NCBI GenBank assembly: GCA_016284895.1
Contig: JAEEPT010000005.1
Location: forward strand, 1-41,184
Length of the DNA: 41,184 bases
Source: Prevotella sp.
Lineage (GTDB): Bacteria > Bacteroidota > Bacteroidia > Bacteroidales > Bacteroidaceae
Reading direction: 5' to 3'
Part shown: piece by piece, positions 8,166-17,180 of the stretch
Layout of the letters: every line of letters begins with the position of its first letter
How positions within the stretch are numbered: position 1 is the first letter of the stretch
Notes under the pieces: generated by a model
What the model saw: only the letters and a program-made list of their open reading frames with translations
Database searches by the model: none
Told to the model about the DNA's origin: nothing
Position numbers and translations under genes: made by a program

Positions 8166-10565
8166 TTAGAATTTCAATGAAACATAGCCCATGAAGGAAC
8201 GCCCTTGCTGAGGAATGAGTCCTGAGGAGAAGCCTCCACGGTAGTATAGTGTATTAAACAGATTGTGACAGTTTGCACCAATCTCTATAAATCCGAACGA
8301 ATAGCGGGCTCCCAGAGTGAGAAGAGCAAGTGGATCGAGGGTGCTCTCTACAAGTGTCTGTTTCACCAAATCAACTTGATAGCATGATTTCTTAGACTCC
8401 ACAACCAGATGGGTGTTCAGTCGAAGGCGTTTAGTGACATTCCATCCTAAGACAGCATTGACAGTAAGCTGTGGAATGCTGTAAGCCGTGCTGATGTCGC
8501 GTTGGTAGATTTCTGATTCTAACACGTGTTGCCACGAAACGGTGAGATTGGCTGCCAGACGCCCCTTGCGATAGCTACCCGTAAGTTCGGCACCGATGGA
8601 TTTCATTATACCAGCATTTTCATGTGTGAGAACGCTTTTGTAAATAAGATTGGTAGCACGATTGTAATAGCCTGTCAGCTCAAGGTCGAGTCCATCAACC
8701 CATTTGGTGCTGGCAAGCGTCAGCTGAAAGGAGTGAAGATATTCAGACAACAGCGTGATGTCATTAGTCGGCTGTTGGACTTCTGACAGGGTATTGATAT
8801 TCTTCATATCATTGATATAGTAGTTCGTCTTACGATAGAAATAAGGTGCATCGACAAACGACTTAGAATAGCTTAACTTGACGTTCCATTTGGGTTGTGT
8901 GTAGATAATGGCCAAACGAGGCGACAGCTCATTAATGGACTGTTCGTTATAATGCCGATAATGATCAAAACGGAGTCCTGCGTTAAAAATGAAGTTGTTC
9001 CAACGCTGTTTCAGCTGTACGAAAGTATTGAAGCTATTCTCAGTACCCTTACCCAGTTTCGCAATCGTATTTGATTCTAAAAGAGCAATCTCATATTCTA
9101 CGCCTATAAGATAACGCACGTCTTCAAGTGAGAAGTGGCTGAACTGTGCACCAAAGGTGACAACACCTTCCTTTTTCTCATTCTTCCTGTTATAGGAGAA
9201 ATCGCCACGTATCTGAGCGCCAAGGGTGTTCTCCTGACCATTGATATAGCGGAAAATGCCCTCAGATTTTGAAAATGCGATGTCTAACTGCTGAGGAACT
9301 CCTAACAATATACTTGCTGAATTGAAAGAACTGTCGGAGATAACTTGATAATGGGTAAGGTCGCTGTTATCATAGGTTACGCTGCCCTGCAGATGAAGAG
9401 CATCATCAAACAAGTTGCGACTGTAGCTGAAATCAATATGATGCGAACGGGTGGCATAACTTGGACCAATTCCATTGAATGTCATGTACCTGTCTCGGTC
9501 ATAAGGAGAATAGCCATAACTGGCGGTAAAGGGCGAGATGACTTGTGAGAAGTGGGTGTCATAGAAGAACTTCACACGGTTCTTCCAAGTTACAGTCACA
9601 CCAAGGTCATAAGATGGTTTGTTTCCGATTCCACCTACGGTGATGTCGCCTCCGTATCTTTTCAATCCCGTATTTTCGGCAGGAATATAGAAGTTCTGAC
9701 CCTTGCTTCGATATAAGCTGCCCCATACCAACACATCAATATCAGCATAGTGTTTTCCAAAAAGGAAATCACCGCGATACTGACCAAAGTTTCCGATGCC
9801 ACCCTTCAGTTGAATGCCATCCACATCGCCTCCTTGCTTCGTAATGATATTCACGACAGCGCTAAGTGCCACACCTCCATAAAGCGACGAAGCAGGACCA
9901 CGAAGCACCTCTATCTGCTTCACTTTCTCCAGGCTTATGCTGAAATCAGGTGCAGCAATATTAGTACAATAGCTGTTCAGACGATGTCCGTTCACCATGA
10001 TGAGGATTTTCTCCTGACCATTGCTATAGATGCCTCTCATGGAAATGTTGATATCGTCATTACAATCGACATCGTTCATGCCCGGAACGTAGGCTATCAA
10101 CACCTCTTTCAGATTACGAGCACTACAGTCACGTATCATCTCAGACGTAATCAGCGTCACAGGCACAGGCACCTCACTCAGGGCCTCATCCTTACTTGAT
10201 GCTGTTGATATGGTAGCCGTCTCACGGCTTCCTGCATCTATCAAGTCCTTAAAACGCTGAGGATCACGTTCGCTTGCCCTGAAAAAAGGCTCCTCCATCA
10301 AAATGAGTTGAGCATATTTTCTGGCTTCTTCTTCATTACCCATTTCAAGGCTACAGAGGCTCATCATTCGATAGGCATGAATCTTGAGTTCGCCAGAGAA
10401 GCCTCCCACATGATTCTTCAATGTATGAAGAGCCTGCTCCACCCTTCCTGAATTATAATCAGATTCTGCCTGATTGAAGATGCGAACAGCAGCGTCATCC
10501 TGTGCTAACAAGCAGGATGGCAATGCTACGATCAACAGCATCAAAAGGTATTTCGTCAGCTTCAT
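8166..10565 (-). CDS. TonB-dependent outer-membrane receptor with N-terminal TPR region (copy 2)
   Basis: A 799-residue paralogue of the receptor at 5314, with the same architecture. It has a signal peptide (about 1-22, ending LLAQ), a TPR-like helical segment (FNQAESDYNSGRVEQAL onward to about 105), a plug starting near EVPVPVTLITSEMIRD with VLRGPASSLYGGVALSAVVNIITKQG, and a barrel ending GYVSLKF. The plug and TPR parts are clearly alike in the two copies while the barrel loops differ, as expected for receptors with different ligands. Its start overlaps the stop of the upstream histidine kinase gene by 4 bases (ATGA at 10562-10565), so the two are translationally coupled. Coupling of a histidine kinase to an outer-membrane receptor is consistent with a sensing role but does not prove it. 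Confidence 0.9.
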   Translation of the reverse strand: MKLTKYLLMLLIVALPSCLLAQDDAAVRIFNQAESDYNSGRVEQALHTLKNHVGGFSGELKIHAYRMMSLCSLEMGNEEEARKYAQLILMEEPFFRASERDPQRFKDLIDAGSRETATISTASSKDEALSEVPVPVTLITSEMIRDCSARNLKEVLIAYVPGMNDVDCNDDINISMRGIYSNGQEKILIMVNGHRLNSYCTNIAAPDFSISLEKVKQIEVLRGPASSLYGGVALSAVVNIITKQGGDVDGIQLKGGIGNFGQYRGDFLFGKHYADIDVLVWGSLYRSKGQNFYIPAENTGLKRYGGDITVGGIGNKPSYDLGVTVTWKNRVKFFYDTHFSQVISPFTASYGYSPYDRDRYMTFNGIGPSYATRSHHIDFSYSRNLFDDALHLQGSVTYDNSDLTHYQVISDSSFNSASILLGVPQQLDIAFSKSEGIFRYINGQENTLGAQIRGDFSYNRKNEKKEGVVTFGAQFSHFSLEDVRYLIGVEYEIALLESNTIAKLGKGTENSFNTFVQLKQRWNNFIFNAGLRFDHYRHYNEQSINELSPRLAIIYTQPKWNVKLSYSKSFVDAPYFYRKTNYYINDMKNINTLSEVQQPTNDITLLSEYLHSFQLTLASTKWVDGLDLELTGYYNRATNLIYKSVLTHENAGIMKSIGAELTGSYRKGRLAANLTVSWQHVLESEIYQRDISTAYSIPQLTVNAVLGWNVTKRLRLNTHLVVESKKSCYQVDLVKQTLVESTLDPLALLTLGARYSFGFIEIGANCHNLFNTLYYRGGFSSGLIPQQGRSFMGYVSLKF

Positions 10566-11389
10566 GCTTTCTTTAGAGGCAATGTAAATGTAAAGACGGT
10601 ACCAGCTCCTTGATGAGATTCAAAGGATAGCCTGCCACCATGTTTCTCTTCAATGATTTCACGCGTGATGCCCATACCGAGACCTGTTCCTTGTCCTACA
10701 GGCTTAGTAGTAAAGAAGTTGTCGTAAAGGCGAGCCTTCACTTCGTCTGACATACCCTCTCCATTGTCAGCTATCTTGATGAAAAAGTTCTCACTATTGG
10801 CCGTTACACTCACTTCGATGGTAGGCTGATAGTCTTTACTTCCTTCATTTTGTGACTTGCTCCAGACGGCATAGCAGGCATTGTTCATCACGTTCAGCAC
10901 GGCTCTGCTCAAATCCTGCGGAATAACCATGATTTTCGGAAGTCCCTCCTGATATTCTTCGTGAATGCTGATGTTGAAGTTCTTGTAATTGGCACGCATT
11001 GCATGATAGGAAAGCCACACATACTCTTTTGTCAACTGGCACACATTGGTAGGCAGAAATTCGTTCTCTTTGCCCCTCGACACGAGCAGAATGCCACGAA
11101 TAATGCTGAGAGCACGCTCTCCATGCTCCACAATCTTAATCATGTTCTCTTTCAGATCGGCAACGATATCGTCAACGTCTTCTTTGTCATCATCTGACAG
11201 ATTGCCTTCATTGTCCTCAATGATTTCCACAAGGTCGTTCAGCAGTTTGTCAGACATCTTACTGAAGTTAATGACGAAATTCAGAGGATTCTGTATCTCA
11301 TGAGCAATGCCCGCACTCAACAAGCCAAGCGAGGCGAGCTTCTCTTGCTTCTTTAGTTGTTCTTTCAGTTTCTCCAATTCCTTGTCCAT
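10562..11389 (-). CDS. Soluble histidine kinase
   Basis: A 275-residue histidine kinase without a membrane segment or input domain. A short coiled coil leads to the dimerization/phosphoacceptor motif AGIAHEIQNPLN with His30. The catalytic domain shows VMNNACYAV (N box), ADNGEGM (G1), FFTTK (F box) and GTGLGMGI (G2). An acidic insert (SDDDKEDVDD) lies between the two DHp helices, and the same layout occurs in the pseudokinase encoded just upstream (11394), so the two kinase cores look paralogous. The likely phosphotransfer target is the receiver of the REC-SpoIIE protein at 15916, the only receiver in the window. The gene follows the sensor gene by 4 bases and overlaps the next receptor gene by 4. 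Confidence 0.92.
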   Translation of the reverse strand: MDKELEKLKEQLKKQEKLASLGLLSAGIAHEIQNPLNFVINFSKMSDKLLNDLVEIIEDNEGNLSDDDKEDVDDIVADLKENMIKIVEHGERALSIIRGILLVSRGKENEFLPTNVCQLTKEYVWLSYHAMRANYKNFNISIHEEYQEGLPKIMVIPQDLSRAVLNVMNNACYAVWSKSQNEGSKDYQPTIEVSVTANSENFFIKIADNGEGMSDEVKARLYDNFFTTKPVGQGTGLGMGITREIIEEKHGGRLSFESHQGAGTVFTFTLPLKKA

Positions 11390-11393
11390 AGCA

Positions 11394-14303
11394 TCATTTG
11401 ATTTTAGGTAGTATAATTGTGAACTCTGTGAATTTGTTCTTTTCAGACGCGACTGTTATTGAGCCTTGATGACTCAGGATGATTTCACGGCATAGATACA
11501 ATCCTACCCCCGATGCTTCAGCAGTTGTCTTTGTCGTGAAGAAGGGGTCGAAAATCTTATTGATAATCGCATCTTCAATACCAACACCATTGTCACGGAA
11601 AATTATTTCCACGATGTCACTCTGCTCTTTTACACTAACCGTAACTTCGGGAATAAACTCCGTTCGTTGCTTTTTCTTTTCAATAGCATAGACCGAGTTG
11701 CCCAATATACTCATGAAACTCTTGCTCAATTGATCGGCATTACCATTGATTCGGATTTCATCTGAGAGTACTGGGAAAGATACTTTTATACCACACTCAC
11801 TAATCTGTTTGGAGAAATACGTTTTCAGCATCTCTTCGTCCTGTCTGATCAGTACTGTGAGATCCATCGGTACGATTCCGCCAGTACGGTCTTTTAGCAT
11901 CTCCTCCATTGCTTTTAGCGTGCGAGTGGTGCTCTGGCCGTGATCACTCACTTTCCCCAGATTCATAGAGAGCATGTTGAGTACATCCTTTGTATCTTCA
12001 TAGTTGTCTTCGTTCATGTTGTCTTTCTCGTCATCGATATTTGCCTCAACATCCTTGACAAGTCCTTGAGATAATTTCGAGAAATTATTAATGTAGTTCA
12101 GAGGATTCAGGATTCGGTCTATCAGTCCTTGTGTAAGCTTACCCACTGTGGCCATTTTCTCTTGCTGAATCAGTTCATGTTGAGCTTGGCTCAATTCTGT
12201 GAGCGCAGATTCCAAACTCTTTGATTTCTCCTCAATCTCGTCTTTCTGTTTAACAATTTCGTCACGTTGCTTTACCACCTCAGCCGTTCGTTCACCAACG
12301 ATGGATTCCAAAAGTTGCTTTTCCTTCTCAAGCCGTTGGGTGCGCCAACGCATCAGCAAAACAAAGCACACACCTGTCAACAATACGTACAGAATCATCA
12401 TGTACCAGCGCAAATAGAAAGGCTTCATAATGAAGAAACTGATGGACATTACTTTCGTCTCATTACCAGTAGCATCGACAGCCTTTACCTGGAACACATG
12501 CTTACCGCTTTGTACATTGTTGAAGAGTGCAGATGTCACCTCTGAAGGTTTGCTCCACTCGTCTTCGTCTATTCTATACTGATAGAGTGGACTGCTGTAC
12601 ATAGTAGTGAAATCAAGGGCAAATTGAAATAGCAGATTCCTTTCTGAAGATTTCAAATTGTTTAATTCCTTTGGCTGCTCGCCAATACCACCCCAAAGAA
12701 TACTGTCACCATTGACAACAACAGAGGTAATACGAAGATTTGGTGTAGCCGTCGTTGAAGGGTCGTTTACGAGGCGATCGACAACTACGACACCACCTGT
12801 GCCACCCATCCAGATTCGCTTACCTTCTGTCCACATGCATCTGATGGTTTGATTGCGCAAAGGATAGACCAAACGGTCGTATTCCTTACAACGCTCTCCA
12901 TCTTTCCATGCGTAAAGATTGGTATAGGTCTTATCTGTCAGCCAAATCAAGCCGTCCTTATCTGTATATGAGAATTGAGGATATGGGAACGGCTCTTCGT
13001 CGAGTGCATCGACCACTAACACTTTTTCGCCTTCCATACTTACAAGAGTAGCCTTCGTCATTGAAATGTCTTCAACTTTGGCAATGTCTTTGGTGTATTG
13101 AGAAAAGGAAGCAAGATTGGCTTTGCGGTAGAATATTTCGCCATAAAGCGTCTGCAACCACATGCAGTTATCACCGTCGTTCATGATACGGGTGACATTT
13201 GGTTGCTTGCAGACGTTATAGCGAACCTCATTTAGTTTGTTCAAATAGACGCCATCGCTTTCACCTGTATAGATAATGTCATCCTTAACAAGCAATGCTC
13301 GTGTTTCATGATTATTCAACTGGCTTACAGTTCCATCGGCTGCTACCATATAAAGTCCACCTTCACTTGCAATGAGCAGGGAACCTTTGAATTCTTCCAT
13401 GTTCCAACACAAATGATTGATGTTGGAAATATGTTCAAAGGTAAGCCCCGACTGTCTGTAGAGTCCACTAGTCGTTCCAACATATATTCTACCGGCAAAA
13501 CGGCGTATGGAGTATACTTCACCATGCAGTTTTTCGTCTTGTCCAAAATGTGAATAAGCAGAGGGTATAGACATCGCGAACAATCCGTTCTCAGTAGCTC
13601 CCCAAAGTGTTCCTTTGCCGTTGTATGCAAGACGATTGATGTTATTCGAACACAACCCGTTCTTCTCTGATATATTACAGAGGAGGACTCCTGCATCATC
13701 ATAGATAAATAAGCCTTTGCCAGTTGTGGCGACTGCTTTCAATCCGTTGCCAATTGTCAGCACATGAGTAATAATGACATCTATCTCTGGGAAAGACTCC
13801 AAATCTGTATTATCAGTACTTACATTGTTGCGGATGTGCTTGAGATGGTTGCCTTGCACGCTATAGACAGAATCGTTTGTCAAAAGGAAAACAATGCTGC
13901 CATTTTCCTCCCATATTTTAACGACTTCCCCTAAGAGAGAAATCTCTTTTTCAACGCTATTCAGTTCAAATGTACCATTGGATTTAACAGAAATATGGCC
14001 AAAATAGTTGTAGCCACCTACCCATATCGTACCTTTGCTATCCCGATAGAGAGCAGTTGGACGGGTGAGACTCTTCAAATGGGTCATCTTCCAACTGGCC
14101 TGATCGAAATAGAGAAGTCCCTCGAAGTTGGCTACGAATACGAAGCCGTTATCATCGACAAGAACATCCGAGTTTCGATTATTTCCAGAATAGTCGGTCG
14201 CAGTATAGTTCACAAAATAAGGAACGCCCAATTGCGTGCGGTCAGCCTGAGCAGTCAAAACAGAAAGCAGAGCGAATACGAAAAGATAGAAAATGCGCTT
14301 CAT
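11394..14303 (-). CDS. Propeller (Reg_prop/Y_Y_Y) membrane sensor with pseudo-histidine-kinase domain
   Basis: A 969-residue sensor. Residues 1-20 are a signal peptide. A periplasmic two-component-regulator propeller follows, with repeats such as RDSKGTIWVGG and YNGKGTLWGATENGLFAM, then a Y_Y_Y-like domain (about 540-615). One membrane segment lies near 631-655, followed by a long coiled coil. The kinase core keeps catalytic-domain motifs (ILGNSVYAI, FRDNGVGI, FFTTK, GVGLYL), but the phosphoacceptor segment reads GLIDRILNPLN. Asp729 (codon 12117-12119) stands where His is expected, and Arg where Glu is expected. It therefore probably cannot autophosphorylate and may work through the adjacent intact kinase (10562). 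Unlike Bacteroides hybrid sensors it has no receiver or AraC domain. Its start overlaps the upstream gene by 4 bases. Confidence 0.9.
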   Translation of the reverse strand: MKRIFYLFVFALLSVLTAQADRTQLGVPYFVNYTATDYSGNNRNSDVLVDDNGFVFVANFEGLLYFDQASWKMTHLKSLTRPTALYRDSKGTIWVGGYNYFGHISVKSNGTFELNSVEKEISLLGEVVKIWEENGSIVFLLTNDSVYSVQGNHLKHIRNNVSTDNTDLESFPEIDVIITHVLTIGNGLKAVATTGKGLFIYDDAGVLLCNISEKNGLCSNNINRLAYNGKGTLWGATENGLFAMSIPSAYSHFGQDEKLHGEVYSIRRFAGRIYVGTTSGLYRQSGLTFEHISNINHLCWNMEEFKGSLLIASEGGLYMVAADGTVSQLNNHETRALLVKDDIIYTGESDGVYLNKLNEVRYNVCKQPNVTRIMNDGDNCMWLQTLYGEIFYRKANLASFSQYTKDIAKVEDISMTKATLVSMEGEKVLVVDALDEEPFPYPQFSYTDKDGLIWLTDKTYTNLYAWKDGERCKEYDRLVYPLRNQTIRCMWTEGKRIWMGGTGGVVVVDRLVNDPSTTATPNLRITSVVVNGDSILWGGIGEQPKELNNLKSSERNLLFQFALDFTTMYSSPLYQYRIDEDEWSKPSEVTSALFNNVQSGKHVFQVKAVDATGNETKVMSISFFIMKPFYLRWYMMILYVLLTGVCFVLLMRWRTQRLEKEKQLLESIVGERTAEVVKQRDEIVKQKDEIEEKSKSLESALTELSQAQHELIQQEKMATVGKLTQGLIDRILNPLNYINNFSKLSQGLVKDVEANIDDEKDNMNEDNYEDTKDVLNMLSMNLGKVSDHGQSTTRTLKAMEEMLKDRTGGIVPMDLTVLIRQDEEMLKTYFSKQISECGIKVSFPVLSDEIRINGNADQLSKSFMSILGNSVYAIEKKKQRTEFIPEVTVSVKEQSDIVEIIFRDNGVGIEDAIINKIFDPFFTTKTTAEASGVGLYLCREIILSHQGSITVASEKNKFTEFTIILPKIK

Positions 14304-15919
14304 CGTGATACCTCCTTTCCGTTTTTGAATAAGATAGGCTGATAAGGTGTGGCCTTACCTATATAATAGTTCCATTCATCTTCTGTGAAGTCACGATGTT
14401 TCTGTTTTAATTCGGACTCAATGATTTCCTTCATCTTCGGCACCTCGAGTAGGGCTTCAGTAATATATCCGTATTTGTCACCTATCCAACAGTATGCCAA
14501 ATCTGCGCTCACAGTGAAGTCAAGAATCCAGCATTTCTTGGAAAATAGTTCCATCGGCTCCATCTTTTCGCTGTTAATATACCAGAAGTTCACTTTTCCA
14601 TCGTATCCCGCAGAATAAAGTCTATCGTCTGTCATCTTTAACTGGGAAATACGAGACTCATGTCCCAACAACTTCGTATATTCATTGCTACCATTCTTCA
14701 ATAGGTAAATCGTACCGTCTTCCATTCCATAGGAGCGGAACATACGGCTGCTGTTGAACGCAGTTACCTTTCCTGGCACAGGTACGGGTGATGTTTCGAT
14801 ATTCCTGATGTTCTTCACCACGTGTTCATTATGCTGATTGTCGAAGATGATCAGTTGATTATCCTTATGCCCAGTTGCCTCAATTGTAAAGCCCATTGGA
14901 CGCACTTCAACAACGGCATTCTTATCCGAGAGATTCAAGTCAATTTCGGCTAAACTATGTTCTCCTACGATGGTTATTTTTTTGTTATCAAGAACCCAAA
15001 AGGAGAAAGGATGGTCTTTTTCCAATACAGGGATAATGCGTATTTTTTTCTTGTCACAATTTTCGATGACAACGAAATGACCACTTCTGCTGATAGCATA
15101 AATGATTCCATTTTTATCTGCATAGGTGTATCGGAAATCATACTTCCTGTTGCTCAGAAGCGTGTCGGTCTTCAATATCGTCTTGTGCTGATTGACGATC
15201 TTCTTGTGAATCAATATAGCTCCATAGTCACATACTGTAACAATTCGTCTGTCATTTTCAGGCAAGAAGCCAATGCCTCTCAGCATGCCACGATGCTTAC
15301 TCCAAGACTGAATGCTATGACTGGCATTCAATAGTGCCTGGAATACGGTAGGATAATAGACAACACCACCATATTGAGTTGTATAGTGATAGGCGTAATA
15401 AGCCAGGAGCTGAGCCAGGTCCAACTGATTGACAGAGAAGGCTTGTAACGAAGCCGAACCGAGCGAGCGGCCAAGTGACTGATAGCGAAGCGTGTCGGCC
15501 TTGTTGCGTTCAATCTTGGCTATCCTCTCAGAGGTTTCCGCATTGTGGCGAGCCACTTCAGCATTCTGTCGTTCCTGCTCTGCTTTTTCCTTTTCCTGAC
15601 GTGCTTCATGCTCAGCCTCCTCTGCTTTCCGGCGTTCAATCTCTGAACGTTGGAAAGCTTCATCAGCACGTCGTTTCTCCTTCTCGGCTTCTTCTTGTTT
15701 CTCCTCAGCAATATCTTTCTGTTGAGAAGCAATTACGCCCAACTGGTCACTTACACTCTTGTCAACGGCATGTCGTTTTTCCTCTTGCTGGAGTTCAGAT
15801 ACATGCGCTTGGAGTTCTGATACTTGCTTATGTTCCAAGTACCAACCTGTAAAGCCGCCTATAAAGGTTAGTATAAGCAGACCTACAAGAGTTAGAATTA
15901 TGATTAAGTATCTTTTCAC
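14300..15919 (-). CDS. Membrane-anchored coiled-coil protein with WD40-like propeller
   Basis: A 539-residue protein with one N-terminal membrane anchor (about 5-27, MKRYLIIILTLVGLLILTF). A very long charged coiled coil follows (about 30-150, rich in EEKQEEAEKEKRRADE-type heptads). The C-terminal half resembles WD40-type beta-propeller repeats (for example LLGHESRISQLKMTDDRLYSAGYDGKVNFW). The segment LAQLLAYYAYHYTTQYGG precedes the propeller, as in other WD40 proteins from signalling loci. No catalytic motif is visible, so it is most likely a scaffold. Four-base overlaps on both sides, with the REC-SpoIIE gene upstream and the pseudokinase sensor downstream, tie it to this signalling set. Orientation of the propeller relative to the membrane cannot be settled from sequence alone. 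Confidence 0.8.
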   Translation of the reverse strand: MKRYLIIILTLVGLLILTFIGGFTGWYLEHKQVSELQAHVSELQQEEKRHAVDKSVSDQLGVIASQQKDIAEEKQEEAEKEKRRADEAFQRSEIERRKAEEAEHEARQEKEKAEQERQNAEVARHNAETSERIAKIERNKADTLRYQSLGRSLGSASLQAFSVNQLDLAQLLAYYAYHYTTQYGGVVYYPTVFQALLNASHSIQSWSKHRGMLRGIGFLPENDRRIVTVCDYGAILIHKKIVNQHKTILKTDTLLSNRKYDFRYTYADKNGIIYAISRSGHFVVIENCDKKKIRIIPVLEKDHPFSFWVLDNKKITIVGEHSLAEIDLNLSDKNAVVEVRPMGFTIEATGHKDNQLIIFDNQHNEHVVKNIRNIETSPVPVPGKVTAFNSSRMFRSYGMEDGTIYLLKNGSNEYTKLLGHESRISQLKMTDDRLYSAGYDGKVNFWYINSEKMEPMELFSKKCWILDFTVSADLAYCWIGDKYGYITEALLEVPKMKEIIESELKQKHRDFTEDEWNYYIGKATPYQPILFKNGKEVSR

Positions 15920-17079
15920 AATCGCTTGATAGTCAGCATAGTTATGTCATCGCTCTGCTCTGCTTCTTCGGTAAATTCAGAAACATCTGCCTTCACCGCA
16001 TTAATCATTTCCTGACAGTTGCTGCCGACAGCATTTTTCAATGCTGCTACTAATCTTTCATCGCCATATTCTGCAAAAGAAACGTTCATTGCTTCGGTCA
16101 CGCCATCGGTGAACATTATCAGCATTTCGCCTTTCTCTAACTGAATTCTCTCTTCATGGTATTCTATATCAGGAATGGCACCTACCATTGGGTCCTTTGC
16201 CAAAGGCAGGGCCTTCACCTCGCCATTACTCTTCAATAAATAGGGAGGGTTGTGACCTGCATTGCAGTAAGTCACTTCACCTGTTTTAATGTTATAGATG
16301 CCATAGAACACAGTAACAAACATGCAATCAACAGATTCTGCAGACAGCAATTTATTAGAGTAAGTAAGACAGTCGCTGGGGCTTCCGCCTCTGATGCCGG
16401 TCGCTCTGATGAGCGTACGGCTCACAGCCATGAATATAGCAGCGGGAATGCCCTTGCCACTCACATCGGCAATGGTAAAGCCAAAATGATCCTCATCAAT
16501 GCGGAATATGTCATAGAAATCTCCACCTACATCCTTGGCAGGCACCATTAGTGCAGCCATATCAATCTGATCTACCAACTCAGGAAATGGTGGGAACACA
16601 CGCGGAAGGATGGCTTGCTGAATCTCACTTGCAACGGCGAGATCGGTCTTCAGCGACTCAAGTTGCTGATGTTCAACCTGCGTTTTATGAACATAATCTA
16701 TCTGCTCGATAGCTTTCTCGATGGTAACACTGAGGTCGTCAAGGTCTATGGGCTTTGTGGCAAAGTCGAAGGCACCATTGTTCATGGCCTGTCTGATATT
16801 GCCCATATCACCGTAGGCACTCACCATGATCACCTTCAAGGCCGGATTGCGCATTTCATTTATCTTGGCTAACAAGGTGAGGCCATCCATCTCCGGCATG
16901 TTGATATCTGAAAGGATAATCTCGACGTCAGGATGCTTGAGCATCATTGTCAATGCCTCCAAACCGTTGTGAGCAAAAACAAACTCATATTCGCCTTTAC
17001 GTATCTTCCTTCTAAAATATTGTGTCAACAAGAGTTCAAGATCCATCTCATCATCGACACTCAAAATTTTTACAGGCAT
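15916..17079 (-). CDS. Response regulator with SpoIIE/RsbU-type PP2C phosphatase output
   Basis: A 387-residue protein. Residues 1-125 are a receiver domain with SVDDE near the N-terminus and ILSDINMPEMDG, giving Asp58 as phosphoacceptor. A linker helix follows, then a SpoIIE-type Ser/Thr phosphatase (about 155-385) with AKDVGGDFYD, IADVSGKGIPAA, CNAGHNPPYLL and LIMFTDGVTEA, all metal-coordinating motifs present. Family proteins dephosphorylate STAS-domain anti-anti-sigma factors under control of receiver phosphorylation. The histidine kinase at 10562 is the likely phosphodonor and the RsbW-like protein at 7719 the opposing kinase. It is the first gene of the 1488-17079 run, directly after the promoter at 17114-17144, and overlaps the next gene by 4 bases. 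Confidence 0.93.
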   Translation of the reverse strand: MPVKILSVDDEMDLELLLTQYFRRKIRKGEYEFVFAHNGLEALTMMLKHPDVEIILSDINMPEMDGLTLLAKINEMRNPALKVIMVSAYGDMGNIRQAMNNGAFDFATKPIDLDDLSVTIEKAIEQIDYVHKTQVEHQQLESLKTDLAVASEIQQAILPRVFPPFPELVDQIDMAALMVPAKDVGGDFYDIFRIDEDHFGFTIADVSGKGIPAAIFMAVSRTLIRATGIRGGSPSDCLTYSNKLLSAESVDCMFVTVFYGIYNIKTGEVTYCNAGHNPPYLLKSNGEVKALPLAKDPMVGAIPDIEYHEERIQLEKGEMLIMFTDGVTEAMNVSFAEYGDERLVAALKNAVGSNCQEMINAVKADVSEFTEEAEQSDDITMLTIKRL

Positions 17080-17113
17080 ATTCTTAATTTATTAAATTAG
17101 TCTTCTTCGAATG

Positions 17114-17144
17114 CAAAAATACAAATAATTAACAAACAATCAAA
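17114..17144 (-). promoter_or_regulatory. Bacteroidetes-type promoter for the SpoIIE-to-NRPS run
   Basis: On the minus strand TATTTTTG at 17121-17114 matches TAnnTTTG and TTTG at 17144-17141 lies 19 bases upstream. The start codon of the REC-SpoIIE gene is at 17079, about 35 bases after the -7 element. The surrounding 100 bases are strongly A+T rich and contain no gene. This is the natural start of the transcript covering 1488-17079, because the genes after it are separated by only a few bases or overlap. Confidence 0.72.
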
Positions 17145-17180
17145 ACAAATAGATTGTTTTTGTCAAAAGTATTAAAAAAA

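Noticed and set aside
14300..17079. Classical hybrid two-component system
   Set aside because: The propeller sensor has no receiver or AraC output and lacks the His; the receiver is on a separate SpoIIE phosphatase, so the Bacteroides hybrid-sensor label would mislead.
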